From positions 18,688,974 to 18,752,973 of the forward strand of contig JASEVX010000012.1 in assembly GCA_031761405.1 (NCBI GenBank): DNA of 64,000 nt, read 5' to 3'. The notes below the pieces were generated by a model. That model did no database searches. It was not told the DNA's origin and saw only the letters and a program-made list of their open reading frames with translations. The stretch's first letter is position 1. Each line of letters opens with the position of its first letter. The position numbers were made by a program, and so were the translations under genes. Origin of the DNA: Serripes groenlandicus. Its lineage: Eukaryota; Mollusca; Bivalvia; Cardiida; Cardiidae. This document shows, piece after piece, positions 51,903-63,068 of the stretch.

Positions 51903-52196
51903 ATTGATTGATCGGGGTTTAACGCCGTTTTCAAGAATTTTTCAGTCATATCACAGCGACCAGTTCACCTACTCATGCGTTTCCTGGTTTTCCCACACCA
52001 GTACACCACACAACATACTTTCCAACCAACTGGCTGCTTTTCCACATAGACTGTTAAACAGCCCGTTGGTGAAAGACGAATGACGCAGGTCACAATGACT
52101 TTTGTCAAACGTCGGAAAGAATGTTGGGCGAGCTGGGATTCGAACTCACAAACCCTTGATTGACAGCCCGCGTCGCTACCGACTGAGCTAAATTAT
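51903..52196 (-). mobile_element. tRNA-derived SINE with 8-bp target-site duplication, nested in a MITE
   Basis: TTATACAG occurs on each side. The minus-strand head is tRNA-like: TTTAGCTCAGTCGGTAGCGA (A box) and GTTTGTGAGTTCGAATCCCA (B box), the best-preserved head of its subgroup. The body holds CCTGGTTTTCCCACACCAGT. The flanking sequence (TTAACCCGTTCACTTATACAG, then CAGATAACCTTTGAAAC) is a broken subfamily B MITE. Confidence 0.92.
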
Positions 52197-52289
52197 TTAT
52201 ACAGCAGATAACCTTTGAAACATTTATAAGTTGTAAAAGGCACATTATACTGTCAAACCTCACTTAAGAGTTATGCCCCTTGACATACA

Positions 52290-53005
52290 TGGTCTTCTAA
52301 TGGTCCTGATTAAATGTGTGAAGTTCTGGAGTTGCAAACATGAAATTGCGGAACAAAGTCTTCAAGTCAGAGCTTGACCTTGGGAGAAGGTGGCTGGTTA
52401 TTGTGCATGACACATCATCTTGCTATGAAGAATAATTGTGTTAAGTTATATCAAAATCCATGTGGACCAATATTTGAGCCTAAACTGTGACCTTAGGAGT
52501 AGGTGGCTGGATAATGTGTATGACACATCATCTTTTTATGGAGAATAATTGTGAAGTAATATCAAAATCCATTCAAGCATGTGGAAGAAACAGCCCGGAC
52601 ACAAAATTGCCAACGGACAATGTTTGAGCCCTAACTGTGATCTTGACCTTGAAAGTAGGTGGATGGGTGATGTTTATGACACATCATCTTGTTATGGAGA
52701 ATAAATGTGTGAAGTTATATCAAAATCAATTCAAGCATGTGTTAGATACAGACTGGATAGAAATTGCGGATGGACATTGTTTGAGCCCAAACTGTGACCT
52801 TGACCTTGGGAGTAGGTGGCTGGGTTATGTGCATGACACATCATCTTGTTAAAGAGAATAATTGTGTGAAGTAATATCAAAATCCATTTAAGCATGTGGA
52901 AGATACAGCCTGGATAGAAATTTTGCTGATGGACATTGTTTGAGCCCAAACTGTGACCTTGACCTTGGGAGTAGGTGGCAGGGTGATGTGCATGACACAT
53001 CATCT
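52290..53005 (+). repeat. Tandem repeat, five units of about 110-170 bp
   Basis: Each unit carries GTGACCTTGACCTTGGGAGT or a variant, AGGTGGCTGG, ATGACACATCATCTTG and AAGTTATATCAAAATCCAT. No terminal hairpins are visible; the right side stops abruptly in a MITE. It is probably the core of a tandem-core element whose ends are lost. Confidence 0.8.
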
Positions 53006-53009
53006 TGTT

Positions 53010-53162
53010 AAAGATAATAACCTGTGACTAAAAGTGGAAAACATTGTGATAAAAGAAGAAATTGCTCACTTTGAGCAATTTCTTCTTTTGTCACTCATAA
53101 TGTTTTCAAAAAGCTGTCTGCTGCAGAGGCGTTAGAAAGCATCTATATGAGGGAAAGGGATA
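53010..53162 (-). mobile_element. TTAA-type MITE, subfamily A, reverse, left half missing
   Basis: Begins at ATAATAACCTGTGACTAAAAG inside the usual left arm, directly after the tandem repeat, and runs to CTATATGAGGGAAAGGG. The hairpin is intact. Confidence 0.82.
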
Positions 53163-53235
53163 AAGAGATTTCCACAATTTCTCATGTATGTTTTCAAAGT
53201 CATCTGTTGCAGCTTTGTGGTATGTGGGGAAAGGT

Positions 53236-53450
53236 TAACTCTTTCCCTCATACAGGATATAGTCAACAAAAGACTTTAAAAATGTCTATATAAATATTTG
53301 GGAAATCTAAAATTATTAAAATTCTATTATTGCATAGTGTTGAAAACATAGTGGCAATTTAATAGGAGCGATTTCATCTTTCACCAAAAAGTTTTCACAA
53401 GTCCTATATATGCTACATGTACTCTCGTGCCTGCTAGTTGGAAAGGGTGA
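53236..53450. mobile_element. TTAA-type MITE, subfamily B, degraded
   Basis: TTAACTCTTTCCCTCATACA left end. GTTGAAAACATAGTGGCAATT and CCTGCTAGTTGGAAAGGG remain; the hairpin is decayed. Confidence 0.6.
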
Positions 53451-53804
53451 AAGACACCTCAACAAGAGTAATATATACTAGGGCAGCGTCATTAAAGTTA
53501 GTGTGTTAGGTGTGAATTAAACTACTAGTTTGGTACAAAAGCCTGTCATTTCACCCTCTTGACACTTAAACAGAGCTCTCAATGGAGTCAATTTATTCAA
53601 ACACTTTACATTAAAAATGTCTGATAATATGTGTCAATCTACGAATTTGAAAGCATTTATTTATAACTTTGTTGGAAAAATAATTAACTGCTAAAAACAT
53701 TTTAAAGTATCCAAGAAATTATGTTGCTTTTAAAAAATAACAGTGACGATTTTAAATTAACGTTTTTCATAATAGAGTAACACTTAATATTTGTACTCAT
53801 AACG

Positions 53805-54006
53805 ATAGCTTTTGAAAATATTGTGACAATTAATAGGAAAAATTGCGCGTGCTGAGAAATTTCCCCTTTTGCCAAAATGCTTTCAACTTTATTTATTAAT
53901 TGCTCTTTTAGTTAGTTATAAAGAGTTAATTTCCATTTATAATTTCATACAAATGTTTTCAAAGTTGACTACGTACCATAGATTTGTTGTATTTGGGAAA
54001 GGGTAA
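53805..54006. mobile_element. TTAA-type MITE, subfamily B, left end lost
   Basis: AATTGCGCGTGCTGAGAAATT at the centre and TTGTTGTATTTGGGAAAGGG at the right are recognisable. The preceding 300 bases show nothing. Confidence 0.6.
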
Positions 54007-54103
54007 ATGAGAGGACAGGGTGACCCTTGATGACAGGGAACTGTTACACAATGAGCAATTTACAATCTAACTGTTAACCCTTCGATTCCACTGAAAACTT
54101 TGA

Positions 54104-54343
54104 TTGATTGATTTATTGATTGTTTGGTATTTTACGCTGGTTTGAACAATTTTTCCATTATATAACTGGTCCATTTATCCTGTTACCAGCCAGTCAGTCG
54201 TAAGGCTAACCAGGCAACCCTCAGTGCCATGGAGGGCAGCCATAACTACCATATATAAGATCTTTGGTGTGACCCGACAGAGGATTGAACCTGCCACCTC
54301 CCGCACCCAAGGCGGACACTCTACCACTACACCACAAAGACGG
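54104..54343 (-). mobile_element. tRNA-derived SINE
   Basis: Subgroup of the copy at 1741: TTGATTGTTTGGTATTTTAC, GGTCCATTTATCCTGTTACC, AGATCTTTGGTGTGACCCGA, with GGCAGGTTCAATCCTC as the minus-strand B box. A short deletion removes part of the centre. Confidence 0.8.
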
Positions 54344-54440
54344 TCATTTGCTTAAGAACTATCTATAAGTCAAGCAATAAATTGAACTAAAATCTTTTGT
54401 CACAAGTTTTCAAATTCGTTTCTGCAAGAGGGAAAGGATT

Positions 54441-54673
54441 AACCCTTTCCCACATACGACAAACCTTAGACATCAGACTTTGAAACCTATATTGGTAAAA
54501 TCATGAAAAATCTATATTAATTAGGATTTAATTATTAAAATAGAGTTGAAAACGTTATGGCAAATGGAGGAATTGCTCATTATGAGCAATTTCTCCTTTA
54601 GTCACAATGTTTTCTCAAGTCATCTGCTGCAGAAGCGTCAGAAAGCATCTGTATACATATGGGAAAGGGTTAA
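54441..54673. mobile_element. TTAA-type MITE, subfamily B
   Basis: TTAA both sides, AATTGCTCATTATGAGCAATT hairpin, CATCTGTATACATATGGGAA near the right end. Confidence 0.88.
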
Positions 54674-54731
54674 ACTCATTATATCATTGTCCTATTTGTA
54701 ATATAGTATAAATGCTTTTCTCCAAAGTCTA

Positions 54732-54945
54732 TTAACCCTTTCCCACAATCAACAAATCTGCAGCAGTCCCCTTTGAAAACGTATAAAAAAAAATTGGAAA
54801 TTCCCTTTGCATGAAAGTACAATAAAAACGTGGTGACAAATTTAAAGGAGAAATTGCTTGTTTTGAGCAATTTCTTCTTGTGTCGCCATGTTTTCAAAAA
54901 GCCATCTGCTGCAGAGGCATCAGAAAGCATGAGGGTAAGGGTTAA
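54732..54945 (-). mobile_element. TTAA-type MITE, B left half and A right half
   Basis: The left arm is subfamily B (CCCTTTCCCACAATCAAC). The right arm is subfamily A (AAAAAGCCATCTGCTGCAG to GCATGAGGGTAAGGG), so this looks like a recombinant or template-switched copy. Confidence 0.82.
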
Positions 54946-55107
54946 CCATTATTAACATTAGTGATGGGATGGATTGATTGAATGATTGGAGGGTGTCGCT
55001 GTGATGGCTGACAGGTATTGAACCACAAACCTGGTACCGATAGTTGGTGGCAAAACCAGCTGTGTGAACTGGGTACTCGGCTGGGAGCTTATAAGTCAAT
55101 TCCAACT

Positions 55108-55389
55108 TTAACCCTTTCCCACATGCAGATGCTTAACCCTTTCCCTCATTCTGCTGCAGACGACTTGAATATATTTTGTCAAAAATTAGAAAATCTCTAT
55201 AATTGAATGGATAACCTATTACTTAAAGTGAAAAACATTGTGGCTCACAATGAGCAATTTCTTCATTTGCCGCATTGTTTTTAACTTAATTCAATACTTT
55301 TTCTTTCGTTTATAAAGAGTTTACAAATTGTATACTAAATGTTTTCAAAGTCATCTGCTGTATATTTGCTGTACGTGGGAAAGGACTAA
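55108..55389. mobile_element. Two overlapping TTAA-type MITE starts, one body
   Basis: TTAACCCTTTCCCACATGCAG is followed 25 bp later by a second TTAACCCTTTCCCTCATTC. The shared body runs to CTGTACGTGGGAAAGGACTAA. One copy has evidently inserted at or replaced the end of another. Confidence 0.78.
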
Positions 55390-55440
55390 ACCATTTCCCA
55401 CAAACAATGAATCTGCAGCAGACTTGTAGGTGAAATCTCC

Positions 55441-55657
55441 CTAACCCTTTCAGCGCCGAATTGTTTAAAGTAGACTCTTCTTTGTTCAAAGTCAGGCGCC
55501 TCTATTGTTTATGCTTTAATAATTTTGGAATATTTGAATAACCATAAGGCAAACAATGCTGATTTCAGGTGAGACAGCTCGTTGTAACGAGCGGACTCAC
55601 CTGAATCAGTATTGTCTGCAAAAAGCTCAATATTGCCTTTAGCGCTGAAAGAGCTAA
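55441..55657. mobile_element. CTAA-bounded hairpin element, CCCTTTCAGCGCC ends
   Basis: CTAA on both borders, with inverted ends CCCTTTCAGCGCCGAA and TTAGCGCTGAAAGAG. Inside is a hairpin with arms CAGGTGAG and CTCACCTG around GCTCGTTGTAACGAGC. The border may be a mutated TTAA. Confidence 0.7.
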
Positions 55658-55984
55658 ATGAAAGTGTTATATTATGAATATATTAGAGTAAAGTAGAAAA
55701 CATCATGGCTAAAGTAGAAATTTAATTGAAACGATATTTTGTCAAATTTGTGACATTTTGAAAATTGTTATTGTTACTAAAAACAGGTAAAGGTAATTTC
55801 GCCTATCAACAATGTTTTTTAACTCAGTATCAAAATGCTTATAAATTCTCAGATGTTATGATGTTACCAATAATAATTTTCAGTACAGTCTAATGTATGC
55901 ATTGTCAGAAATGGAAATATTGCTTCTTAATTTTTAGCAAAATGTAATTCGCTGCAAAGGGGCCAAAATGAATATCTGTACCTG

Positions 55985-56650
55985 TTTGAAGAAGAACCGT
56001 GGTCAAGAGGCTAAACTAGAAGCCCAGACAAACAGGTTCATATATCAAGTCATTTGATAGCCAGTGAACTCAACGACCATAGATGGTTCTGTTTTAGACA
56101 TGGTACTGCAGAGGATTTGTAGCACCAGGGACAACGGTTTGAAATAGAACCCCAGACAAACAGGTTCATAACTACCAAGTCATTTGATGGTCAGTGAACT
56201 CAAATGACCATAGATGGTTCTGTTTTAGTCATGGTTACTGCAGAGGTGCCAAAATGAATATGTGTAGCTCCAGGGACAATAATTTGAAATAGAACCCCAG
56301 ACAAACAGGTTCATAGACCAAGTCATTAGATAGTCAGTGAACTCAAATGACCAAGGCTGTATTTAAGCCATGGTTACTGTAGAGGTGCCAACACGAATAT
56401 CTGTAGCTGTTTAAAACAGAACATCAGTCAAGAGGTTGAAATAGAACCAGAATCAACCAAGATCACTGATAGACAGTGAACTCATTTGACCATGGTTCTG
56501 TTGTAGCCATGGTTGCTGTAGAGGGGCCAACATGAATATCTTTAGCTGTTTGAAAAGGAACCAGGGTCATCCAGGTTCATTACAGACTAACACCAAGTCC
56601 TACGATAGTCAGTGACCTTTGCTAAGACCATGGTTCTATTTTAACCATGG
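55985..56650 (+). repeat. Tandem repeat, five units of about 130-145 bp
   Basis: Units share GAACCCCAGACAAACAGGTT, AAGTCATTTGATAGTCAGTG, ACCATAGATGGTTCTGTTTT and GCAGAGGTGCCAAAATGAAT. CCATGGTT and its complement recur. The last units are more diverged. Neither terminal hairpin of the other tandem-core elements was found. Confidence 0.78.
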
Positions 56651-56693
56651 TTGACCATTCATGGCCAGCATTTTGTTATTTTGTTAACCCTTT

Positions 56694-56829
56694 CCAACCT
56701 GCAGTCATGCGACTTAGCAGACGACTGTTGAAAACAATGCTCCATTTGCTTCCAAGATTTGTTTATAGTTTTGCCTACATGATTTTAAATTCCTCTGTTA
56801 TTGATGTGTTCTATGTGAGAAAGGATTAA
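56694..56829. mobile_element. TTAA-type MITE, short deleted copy
   Basis: TTAACCCTTTCCAACCTGCAG to CTATGTGAGAAAGGATTAA, with the whole central hairpin gone. Confidence 0.72.
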
Positions 56830-57871
56830 ACCAGAGCATAGGTCAACCATAAAACTATGAACTGAAATGCTTTATTTCAAAGACTTGGCCAACCATTGAA
56901 GTACCGATATCTAAATATTTACCCTCTTTCCGTATACAGAAGATCTTAAACAAAACACTGTGAAAACATATAGGAAAAATCTCCATAAATGAGAGTTAAT
57001 TGTAACATTTTGGCAAGAAAGGGGACATTAATTTTCTTCTTTTGCCACAATGTTTTCCAGAAGTAGTCTGCTGCAGAGGAGTTAGAAAGCGTCCACCTTT
57101 ACCATCATGATCAGGGATTCTGATCAATGGTCACCTGACAACTGTTGCCCATTGTTATTAATGGTCTATGGTTCACTTCAAAATATGCGGCCAGCTAAAA
57201 AGCCGCTCTTTCGAAAGTACAAAAGCACTGAAGATATCATGTAGACATATTGATACTTTTGTATATATTCAACAACCATCTTTATCCTTTCCAACATGTG
57301 TTAATTTTCAAAAGCAGACTGCTACAGATTTTGTCTTCTGCAACATACTTGTTGTATGTGGAAAATGATTCATAGCTATAGACAAGGAGAGTTTTCCATG
57401 TTGTAAAATCCTTATGTGACACACTAACCGGATAATGAGAGTACGCAAATCCTTTCAGTGAATAGTACTTAGATTTTTTAATTAACAACTAGGTTTAAAG
57501 TATCTAATTTGCAAGCAGGACACAAATATTCATACTGATGTACTTCTGGTGAAATTATGCATGCATTTTAGTATCTGAATAAAAGTCAGGATCTTAGCAC
57601 CCTAGATAAATATGTTGACAAAATACATAGAAGTGATGACCAAAACCTTTTACTGGACAGCTATCAAAGGGCTTTTTTCTTGTGATTTATATTGCCATGG
57701 TAACCATGTATAGATAATGATAATCAATTGCTTTTCCTGATGATCTTTAATTCCATTACCTATAATCTTATCCCAGATTATTTATCTTTATTCTTTAACC
57801 CTTTCCCACATACAACACTTGGGAAGCAGACGACATTGAAACCGGCTAGGTTACACGATGGAAAATCTTTA

Positions 57872-58084
57872 TTAAACCTTTCCCTGATGCTTTGCAGCAG
57901 ACCGCTTTTTGAAAACATAGTGACAAAAGAAGAAATTGCTCAAAACCAGCAATTTCTCCTTTCGCCACAATGTTTTCCACTTTTAGTCATAGGTTATCCA
58001 TTCAATTATAGAGATTTTCTATTTTTTGACAAAATATGTTCAAAGTCGTCTGCTGCACGATTGTTGTATGAGGGAACGGGTTAA
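57872..58084 (+). mobile_element. TTAA-type MITE, subfamily A
   Basis: TTAA borders. A small deletion near the left end removes the TAGACGCTTTC segment. The right end reads GTATGAGGGAACGGG. A broken subfamily B copy lies just upstream (57796-57860). Confidence 0.85.
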
Positions 58085-58364
58085 TGTACATGTAATTATC
58101 ATTATTAAATATAGTTGAACACATTGTGGGCTAAAGACATGTGCTGCTAATGCATCAAAATGTGTAAAATAGTTTCTATCTGAATAAAAATGGCTGGCCA
58201 AAAGGTCTGGGCCTAGTCAAAACGTCCATTTCACCTTTGCGGCAATATATTTGTTCAATGTTTCCTAAATATGTCTACATGAGAGAGAGGTTAAAAACAA
58301 TTGCATCATGGCAGGATATACATACCAATTAGATGTATCTGCATCCAACAAATGACTCTTGAAA

Positions 58365-58517
58365 ACATAGCGACAAAAGAAGAAATTGCTCAAAACGAGC
58401 AATTTCTCCTTTTGCCACAATGTTTTCCACTTTAAGTTATAGGTTATTCATTCAATTATAGAGATTTTCTAATGTTTGACAAAATATGTTCAAAGTCGTC
58501 TGCTGCAGAATTGTCGT
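58365..58517 (+). mobile_element. TTAA-type MITE, subfamily A, both ends missing
   Basis: From AACATAGCGACAAAAGAAGA through a perfect hairpin to GCTGCAGAATTGTCGTA. The outer 30-40 bp on the left and the GAGGGAAAGGG end are replaced. Confidence 0.78.
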
Positions 58518-58776
58518 ATTTTTGTTTCATAAATATTTTAAAATGTGTCTACTGCATAATTATATGTGTTGTATGTGGGTAAGGATTCATCCTTCTTAGA
58601 TTCCCCAGAGTATAGAGTAAAACAAATAAATAACCAATGAATTTATAGAGAGGATATCAAATTCAATTAATTTTCAATTAAGCCTAATTAAAACGATAAT
58701 AAAACTTGATTTATTGATTGGTTGGTTGAATGAAAACTAAATATGCAAGTGAATTTATCAACCCTTTTTACAATAC

Positions 58777-59002
58777 AACCCTTTCTCACATACAACAAAT
58801 CTGCAGCAGCTGACTTTGCAAACATCTTTGTTAAAATACAGAAATTCTCTATATATGAAAGAACCATTATTATGAATCAAGTTGAAAACATTGTAACATT
58901 TCAAGAAATTGCACATGAGTATTTTCTCCTTTTGTTGAAGTGGTTTCAAACGTCGACTGCTGCAAAGGCATCAGAAAGCTTTTGTATGTGGAAAAGGGTT
59001 AA
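58777..59002. mobile_element. TTAA-type MITE, subfamily B
   Basis: ACAACCCTTTCTCACATACA to GTATGTGGAAAAGGGTTAA with ATGAATCAAGTTGAAAACAT in the middle. The hairpin is partly lost. Confidence 0.75.
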
Positions 59003-59179
59003 GGATTTGAGATCAGTGTAGAGTAAGACAAACATTTGTATCTCTACAGCCTGGTCTGGCTCTAGACTGTTTGCTAATTAGTAACACAAGGCCGCCGGTA
59101 TCCAGAAACTAATTAGTCACATATATACGGTATCAGGAAACCTCTAAAAAACATTTTCATCTGCCTAATTATCTCCCCA

Positions 59180-59410
59180 TTTAACTTCCCTCATACAAAC
59201 ACCTTTTGGCAAGTTTACAACAGATTAATTTTTGAATATATTGTGGCAAAAGGAGATATTGCTCATTGCGCGCAATTTCTCTTATTTTGTCCCAATATTT
59301 TCAAATCTATTAAATAATAAAACTTTCAATTACAGACATTTTTCAGGATTTTCACTAAATGCTTTCAATACCATCTCCTGTGGACTTGCTGAATGTTAGA
59401 ATGAGTTGGT
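59180..59410. mobile_element. TTAA-type MITE, degraded
   Basis: TTAACTTCCCTCATACAAAC left end, then ATTGTGGCAAAAGGAGATATT and TTGCTCATTGCGCGCAATTT. The right end is worn (GCTGAATGTTAGAATGAG). Confidence 0.6.
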
Positions 59411-59554
59411 CCCATAATTATTCTACTTTTTTGAAGTTTTGAAGACAAGATATGGCAGAATCTATGATCATCTGAGAGTTCAACACTTGACACCAACTTA
59501 CACGGCAGCCCAATAATTTTGTACACCCAAAATATTAATTCTCAACATTATTTG

Positions 59555-59783
59555 TTAACCCTTTCCCTCATACGACAATTCTGCAGCAGACGACTTTGAA
59601 CATATTTTGTAAGAAAATAGAAAATCTCAAAATTGAATGGATAACCTATGACAAAAAGTGGAAAACATTGTGGCAAAAGGAGAAATTGCACGTTTTGTGC
59701 AATTTCTTCTTTTGTTACTATGTTTTCAAAAAGCAGTCTCCTGCAGAGGCGTCAGAAAGCATCTATATGAGGGAAAGGGTTAA
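59555..59783 (-). mobile_element. TTAA-type MITE, subfamily A, reverse
   Basis: Near-consensus ends and TTAA borders; hairpin AATTGCACGTTTTGTGCAATT as in the copy at 23432. Confidence 0.9.
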
Positions 59784-59904
59784 AGCAGGGAAATCCAGCA
59801 TGGAAATAGTTTAAAGCTGGAATTTAATCCCTCCTAAATGCCAACATGGAGTGTGTCTCACTCACTTTCACATATCAAATTACAGGAAATAATATTAAAC
59901 CGCA

Positions 59905-60141
59905 TTTTCCCAGATACAACAAATCTGAAGCGTACGACTTTGAAAGTTTCTATTTGAGAAACTCCCCAAAAAACTTCTTAAAATGAAAGCTTACATATTG
60001 AGTAAAGTTGAAAACTTTGTAGCAAATGGAGTCAATTGCTCATCAGAGTAATTTCTCCTTGTACCACAATGTTTTCAAAAGTCATCTGCTGCAGATGTGT
60101 CAAAAGGCCTTTAAATGACTTATTCACTGTGAAAGGGTTAA
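59905..60141. mobile_element. TTAA-type MITE, subfamily B
   Basis: CATTTTCCCAGATACAACAA to CACTGTGAAAGGGTTAA, with TTGCTCATCAGAGTAATTTC as the hairpin and GTCATCTGCTGCAGATGTG in the right arm. Confidence 0.72.
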
Positions 60142-60491
60142 TTTCATTACCATCATTTGATAACTTTGTCACATCGTAACCTTTGAAATATTGACAACAA
60201 TCACAGTTCAGTGATTTTCAGGTACAACTCTATGATGAAGGACAGTGAATAAAGAGTGTTTGTGACATGACAAAATGTCATATAAGGGGAAAGCAAAATG
60301 GACAGATGGACTGACAGACAAAAGACAGAGAAGGGATCCCTCTATATGTTATCCTGACAAGGCAAATGGCAACACAATAGAGCCATTCCCTAGGCTGATT
60401 GGGGCAATAAACTCAAGTATACCGTTTACCAAATCATATGTTAACTTTACGCAAAAGTCTATAAATAATCTTATTTGTTTAAATAACTGAT

Positions 60492-60625
60492 ATGATGTTC
60501 CAGTGGTAGAGCAGCCGCCCAGGGTGCGATGGGTTGCGGTTTGATGCCTGGTCCGGTCATACCAGCGACAATGAAAATGGTAGTACTGGCATTCCCCCTT
60601 GGTTCTCAGGATTGTAGGAACTAGA
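60492..60625 (+). mobile_element. tRNA-derived SINE head and centre, forward strand
   Basis: The only clear plus-strand SINE. CAGTGGTAGAGCAGCCGCCC (A box) and GGGTTGCGGTTTGATGCCTG (B box) are followed by AAAATGGTAGTACTGGCATT and CTTGGTTCTCAGGATTGTAG. The 3' part is missing. Confidence 0.72.
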
Positions 60626-60629
60626 ACTA

Positions 60630-60825
60630 TCACTGAAGATGATAAATACCCATTAAACAGCACCTTGAACTACACCATAACTTAATAAGTAAAAGGCAAT
60701 AACTCTGTAAAATAACATGCAATTGTAAGACCTTTACGATATGCACATCTCCTCTTGGTATAGAAGCTTCATGTAAAATTTTATTGAATTCCACTAAGTG
60801 GTTTGTAAGACATAGGTCAGACAAA
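60630..60825 (-). repeat. Repeat-like unit, not a gene
   Basis: On the minus strand an open frame (FNKILHEASIPRGDVHIVKV) ends in TTTACAGAGTTATTGCCTTT, wording typical of tandem-core repeat units. TACCAAGAGGAGATGTGCAT also occurs at 49.5 kb. I therefore treat it as repeat. Confidence 0.4.
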
Positions 60826-61501
60826 ATATGGCTTCCGACCGACCGACAGAGTGACTCCTATATTCTTCGAATATATATAATAAGCATATTACAACTGACT
60901 CGCTGGTTTCAGGATGAATAGACCAGTTGTACTGGCAACTTACCCAGAAAAGCTGTGATACAATTGAAACATTGTTGAAAACATTGTGAATCACCAGACA
61001 AACAAACCAAACAAATTAATAACTGAGAATTTTTCAATTTAAAACGATGCTCCCGTTCCACGTTCGACTAGATGCTTTCTTAAGCATCTGCATTAGATTG
61101 TTTTTTTAAAATAATGTGGCAAAAGAAGAAATTGCTCAAAAATCAATAATTGTTTTTTCATTTATTGCATTACTTTCTATATTTTAAAGACTAAGGTTTT
61201 CAAAGGCAGCTGCAGATTTGGTTTAAGTGGGAAAGGATAAGGAAGCAGTGGCATCAAAGTTAAAAGTGGCATGAATCTGGAAAAAGGTTAAAGAAATGGA
61301 CCAACATTAAAGAGTCTGTGATTGATAGAATATTTCATGGTGAAAATGAACCATAAATAGACAATTAAGATACATGACCAGATAACTAGATGACCATCTC
61401 CTGAACCAAAGCCAAAACAAATCTTTTACTCTCCGATTTCCTATAAATTGATTAAATCAGCATTTGAGATAATAGTGTTTGTTTGTTTATGTTGCTTTCG
61501 T

Positions 61502-61733
61502 TTAACCCTTTCCCTCATATAGACGCAAATTCTGACGCCTCTGCAGCAGATGGCTTTTTCAAAACATGGTGACAAAAGAAGAAATTGCTCAGAACGAGTA
61601 ATTTCTCCTTTTGCCACAATGTTTTCCACTTTTAGTCATAGGTTATCCATTCAATTATAGAGATTTTCTATTTTTTGACAAAATATCTCCAATGTCGTCT
61701 GCTGCAGAATTGTTGTATGAGGGAAAGGGTTAA
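61502..61733 (+). mobile_element. TTAA-type MITE, subfamily A
   Basis: Complete copy with a three-base insertion in the left arm (AGACGCAAATTCTGACG). Shares its right TTAA with the next MITE. Confidence 0.9.
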
Positions 61734-61969
61734 CCCTTTCCCACATATAGATGCAATTTGACGCATCTGATTAGCAGAAGACTTTTGATTGAAAAAAATT
61801 GTTGCAAAAGGAGAAATTGGGCACAATAAGCAATTTCTCCATTTGGCACAATGTTTTAAACTCTTTTTGATGATGATACCAACATATTTATAAAGATTTT
61901 CCATATTTTTGCCTTGATGTTTCCATTTATTTGTTTGCTGCAGATTTGTTGTATGTGGGAGAAGGTTAT
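61730..61969. mobile_element. TTAA-type MITE, subfamily B
   Basis: Starts at the shared TTAA with CCCTTTCCCACATATAGATG and runs to TTGTATGTGGGAGAAGGTTAT. Hairpin GGAGAAATTGGGC.. AAGCAATTTCTCC is imperfect. Confidence 0.85.
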
Positions 61970-62074
61970 AACCTTGTTTTACAAGTGCTATTGTTTATAT
62001 TTCCCGATAAAACATATGTTTTTCCACCCAAAGTTCAAACCCTCATGGCATGTAGAATTAGAAGACTATATATA

Positions 62075-62621
62075 TAACCCTTTCCTACGGAATCCTGTTT
62101 GGCTCATGTCGTCCGTTGTGCCTTAGGTCGACGCGCGACAAAGCGACACGACGGACGACAAAGCGACACAACACATGACGGACTACAAAGCGACACAACG
62201 GAATGTCGTTATGTCATGTAGCTTTGTCGATGCACGACAGTACAAGGGCGACGCTCGACATAATGTCCCTTCCGTCGTGTTGCTTTGTCGTGCATCGTGT
62301 TGCTTTATCGTGTGTCATGTCGCTTTTTCGTGTCGTTTTGTCATGCCGCGCATCGACCTAAGGCACGACGGACGACATGAGCCAAACAGGATTCCGCACT
62401 TTCCTACATACAACAAAGATACAGCAGATGACTTTGAAAATGTCTCGGTTAAAAACATGGAAAATCTCTAACTGAAAGTTATTCTTTTTTATAAAAGTTG
62501 AAAACCTCGTGGCTAAATGAGAAATGGCTCAATATGAGCCATTTTCTCCCTTTGCCACAATGAATTTAAAAGTAGTCTGCTGTCGAGGCCTCAGAGAGCA
62601 TCTACATGTGGTAAAGGTTTA
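62075..62621. mobile_element. TTAA-type MITE interrupted by a foldback element
   Basis: ATAACCCTTTCCTA continues after the insertion as CTTTCCTACATACAACAAAG and ends CATCTACATGTGGTAAAGG. The hairpin AATGGCTCAATATGAGCCATT lies in the right part. Confidence 0.75.
62088..62396. mobile_element. CGACA-rich foldback element, 309 bp
   Basis: Inverted ends CGGAATCCTGTTTGGCTCAT and its complement continue for at least 45 bp (TCGTCCG..GTGCCTTAGGTCGA). The interior repeats CGACAAAGCGACAC on one arm and complements on the other. CTTTCCTA flanks both sides (with two extra bases on the right), like an 8-9 bp target-site duplication as in Mutator-type elements. No ORF. Confidence 0.87.
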
Positions 62622-62729
62622 TTCGATCACAATTCCAAAATGACTATGATCATCTCTTGATATATAAAAGCTGATGTCTATATATAATCCAATGTTAATA
62701 TTCTTGAGGAACCCATAGTGTTATAATTT

Positions 62730-62965
62730 AACCCCCCTTTCCATCATGCAGAGAACTTTGAAAGCAAAATATTATAGGCAAATTTTAAACTATGGAAAAT
62801 TTCTACAAGGGAAAGTTTGATCATTGAATAGAGTTGAAAACATTGTGACAAAAGGAGAAATTGCACGTTTTGTGCAATTTTTTCTTTTGTCACTATGTTT
62901 TCAAAAAGCCGTCTGCTGCAGAGGGATTAAGAAAGAGTATGTTTGTGGGAAAGTGTCAGGGTTAA
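62730..62965 (-). mobile_element. TTAA-type MITE, B left half and A right half
   Basis: TTTAACCCCCCTTTCCATCA opens a worn left arm. AATTGCACGTTTTGTGCAATT and AAAAAGCCGTCTGCTGCAG give an A-type right half. It ends in GTTTGTGGGAAAGTGTCAGG with TTAA further on. Confidence 0.72.
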
Positions 62966-63068
62966 AGAGAGTATGATCTGGAAAAAAGCAGGTGTGTGAG
63001 AAGAACTAAGATATCTGATCATTATTGCACAACAGGTGATCAGCTTTCCACCAGGTTATAAACTCCAG

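Noticed and set aside
57370..57440. Further family C MITE copy
   Set aside because: GTTTTCCATGTTGTAAAATC resembles the family, but neither end nor the hairpin can be found.
60630..60824. Minus-strand frame reading FNKILHEASIPRGDVHIVKV
   Set aside because: The wording matches repeat units, and part of it recurs near 49.5 kb; it is more likely a repeat.
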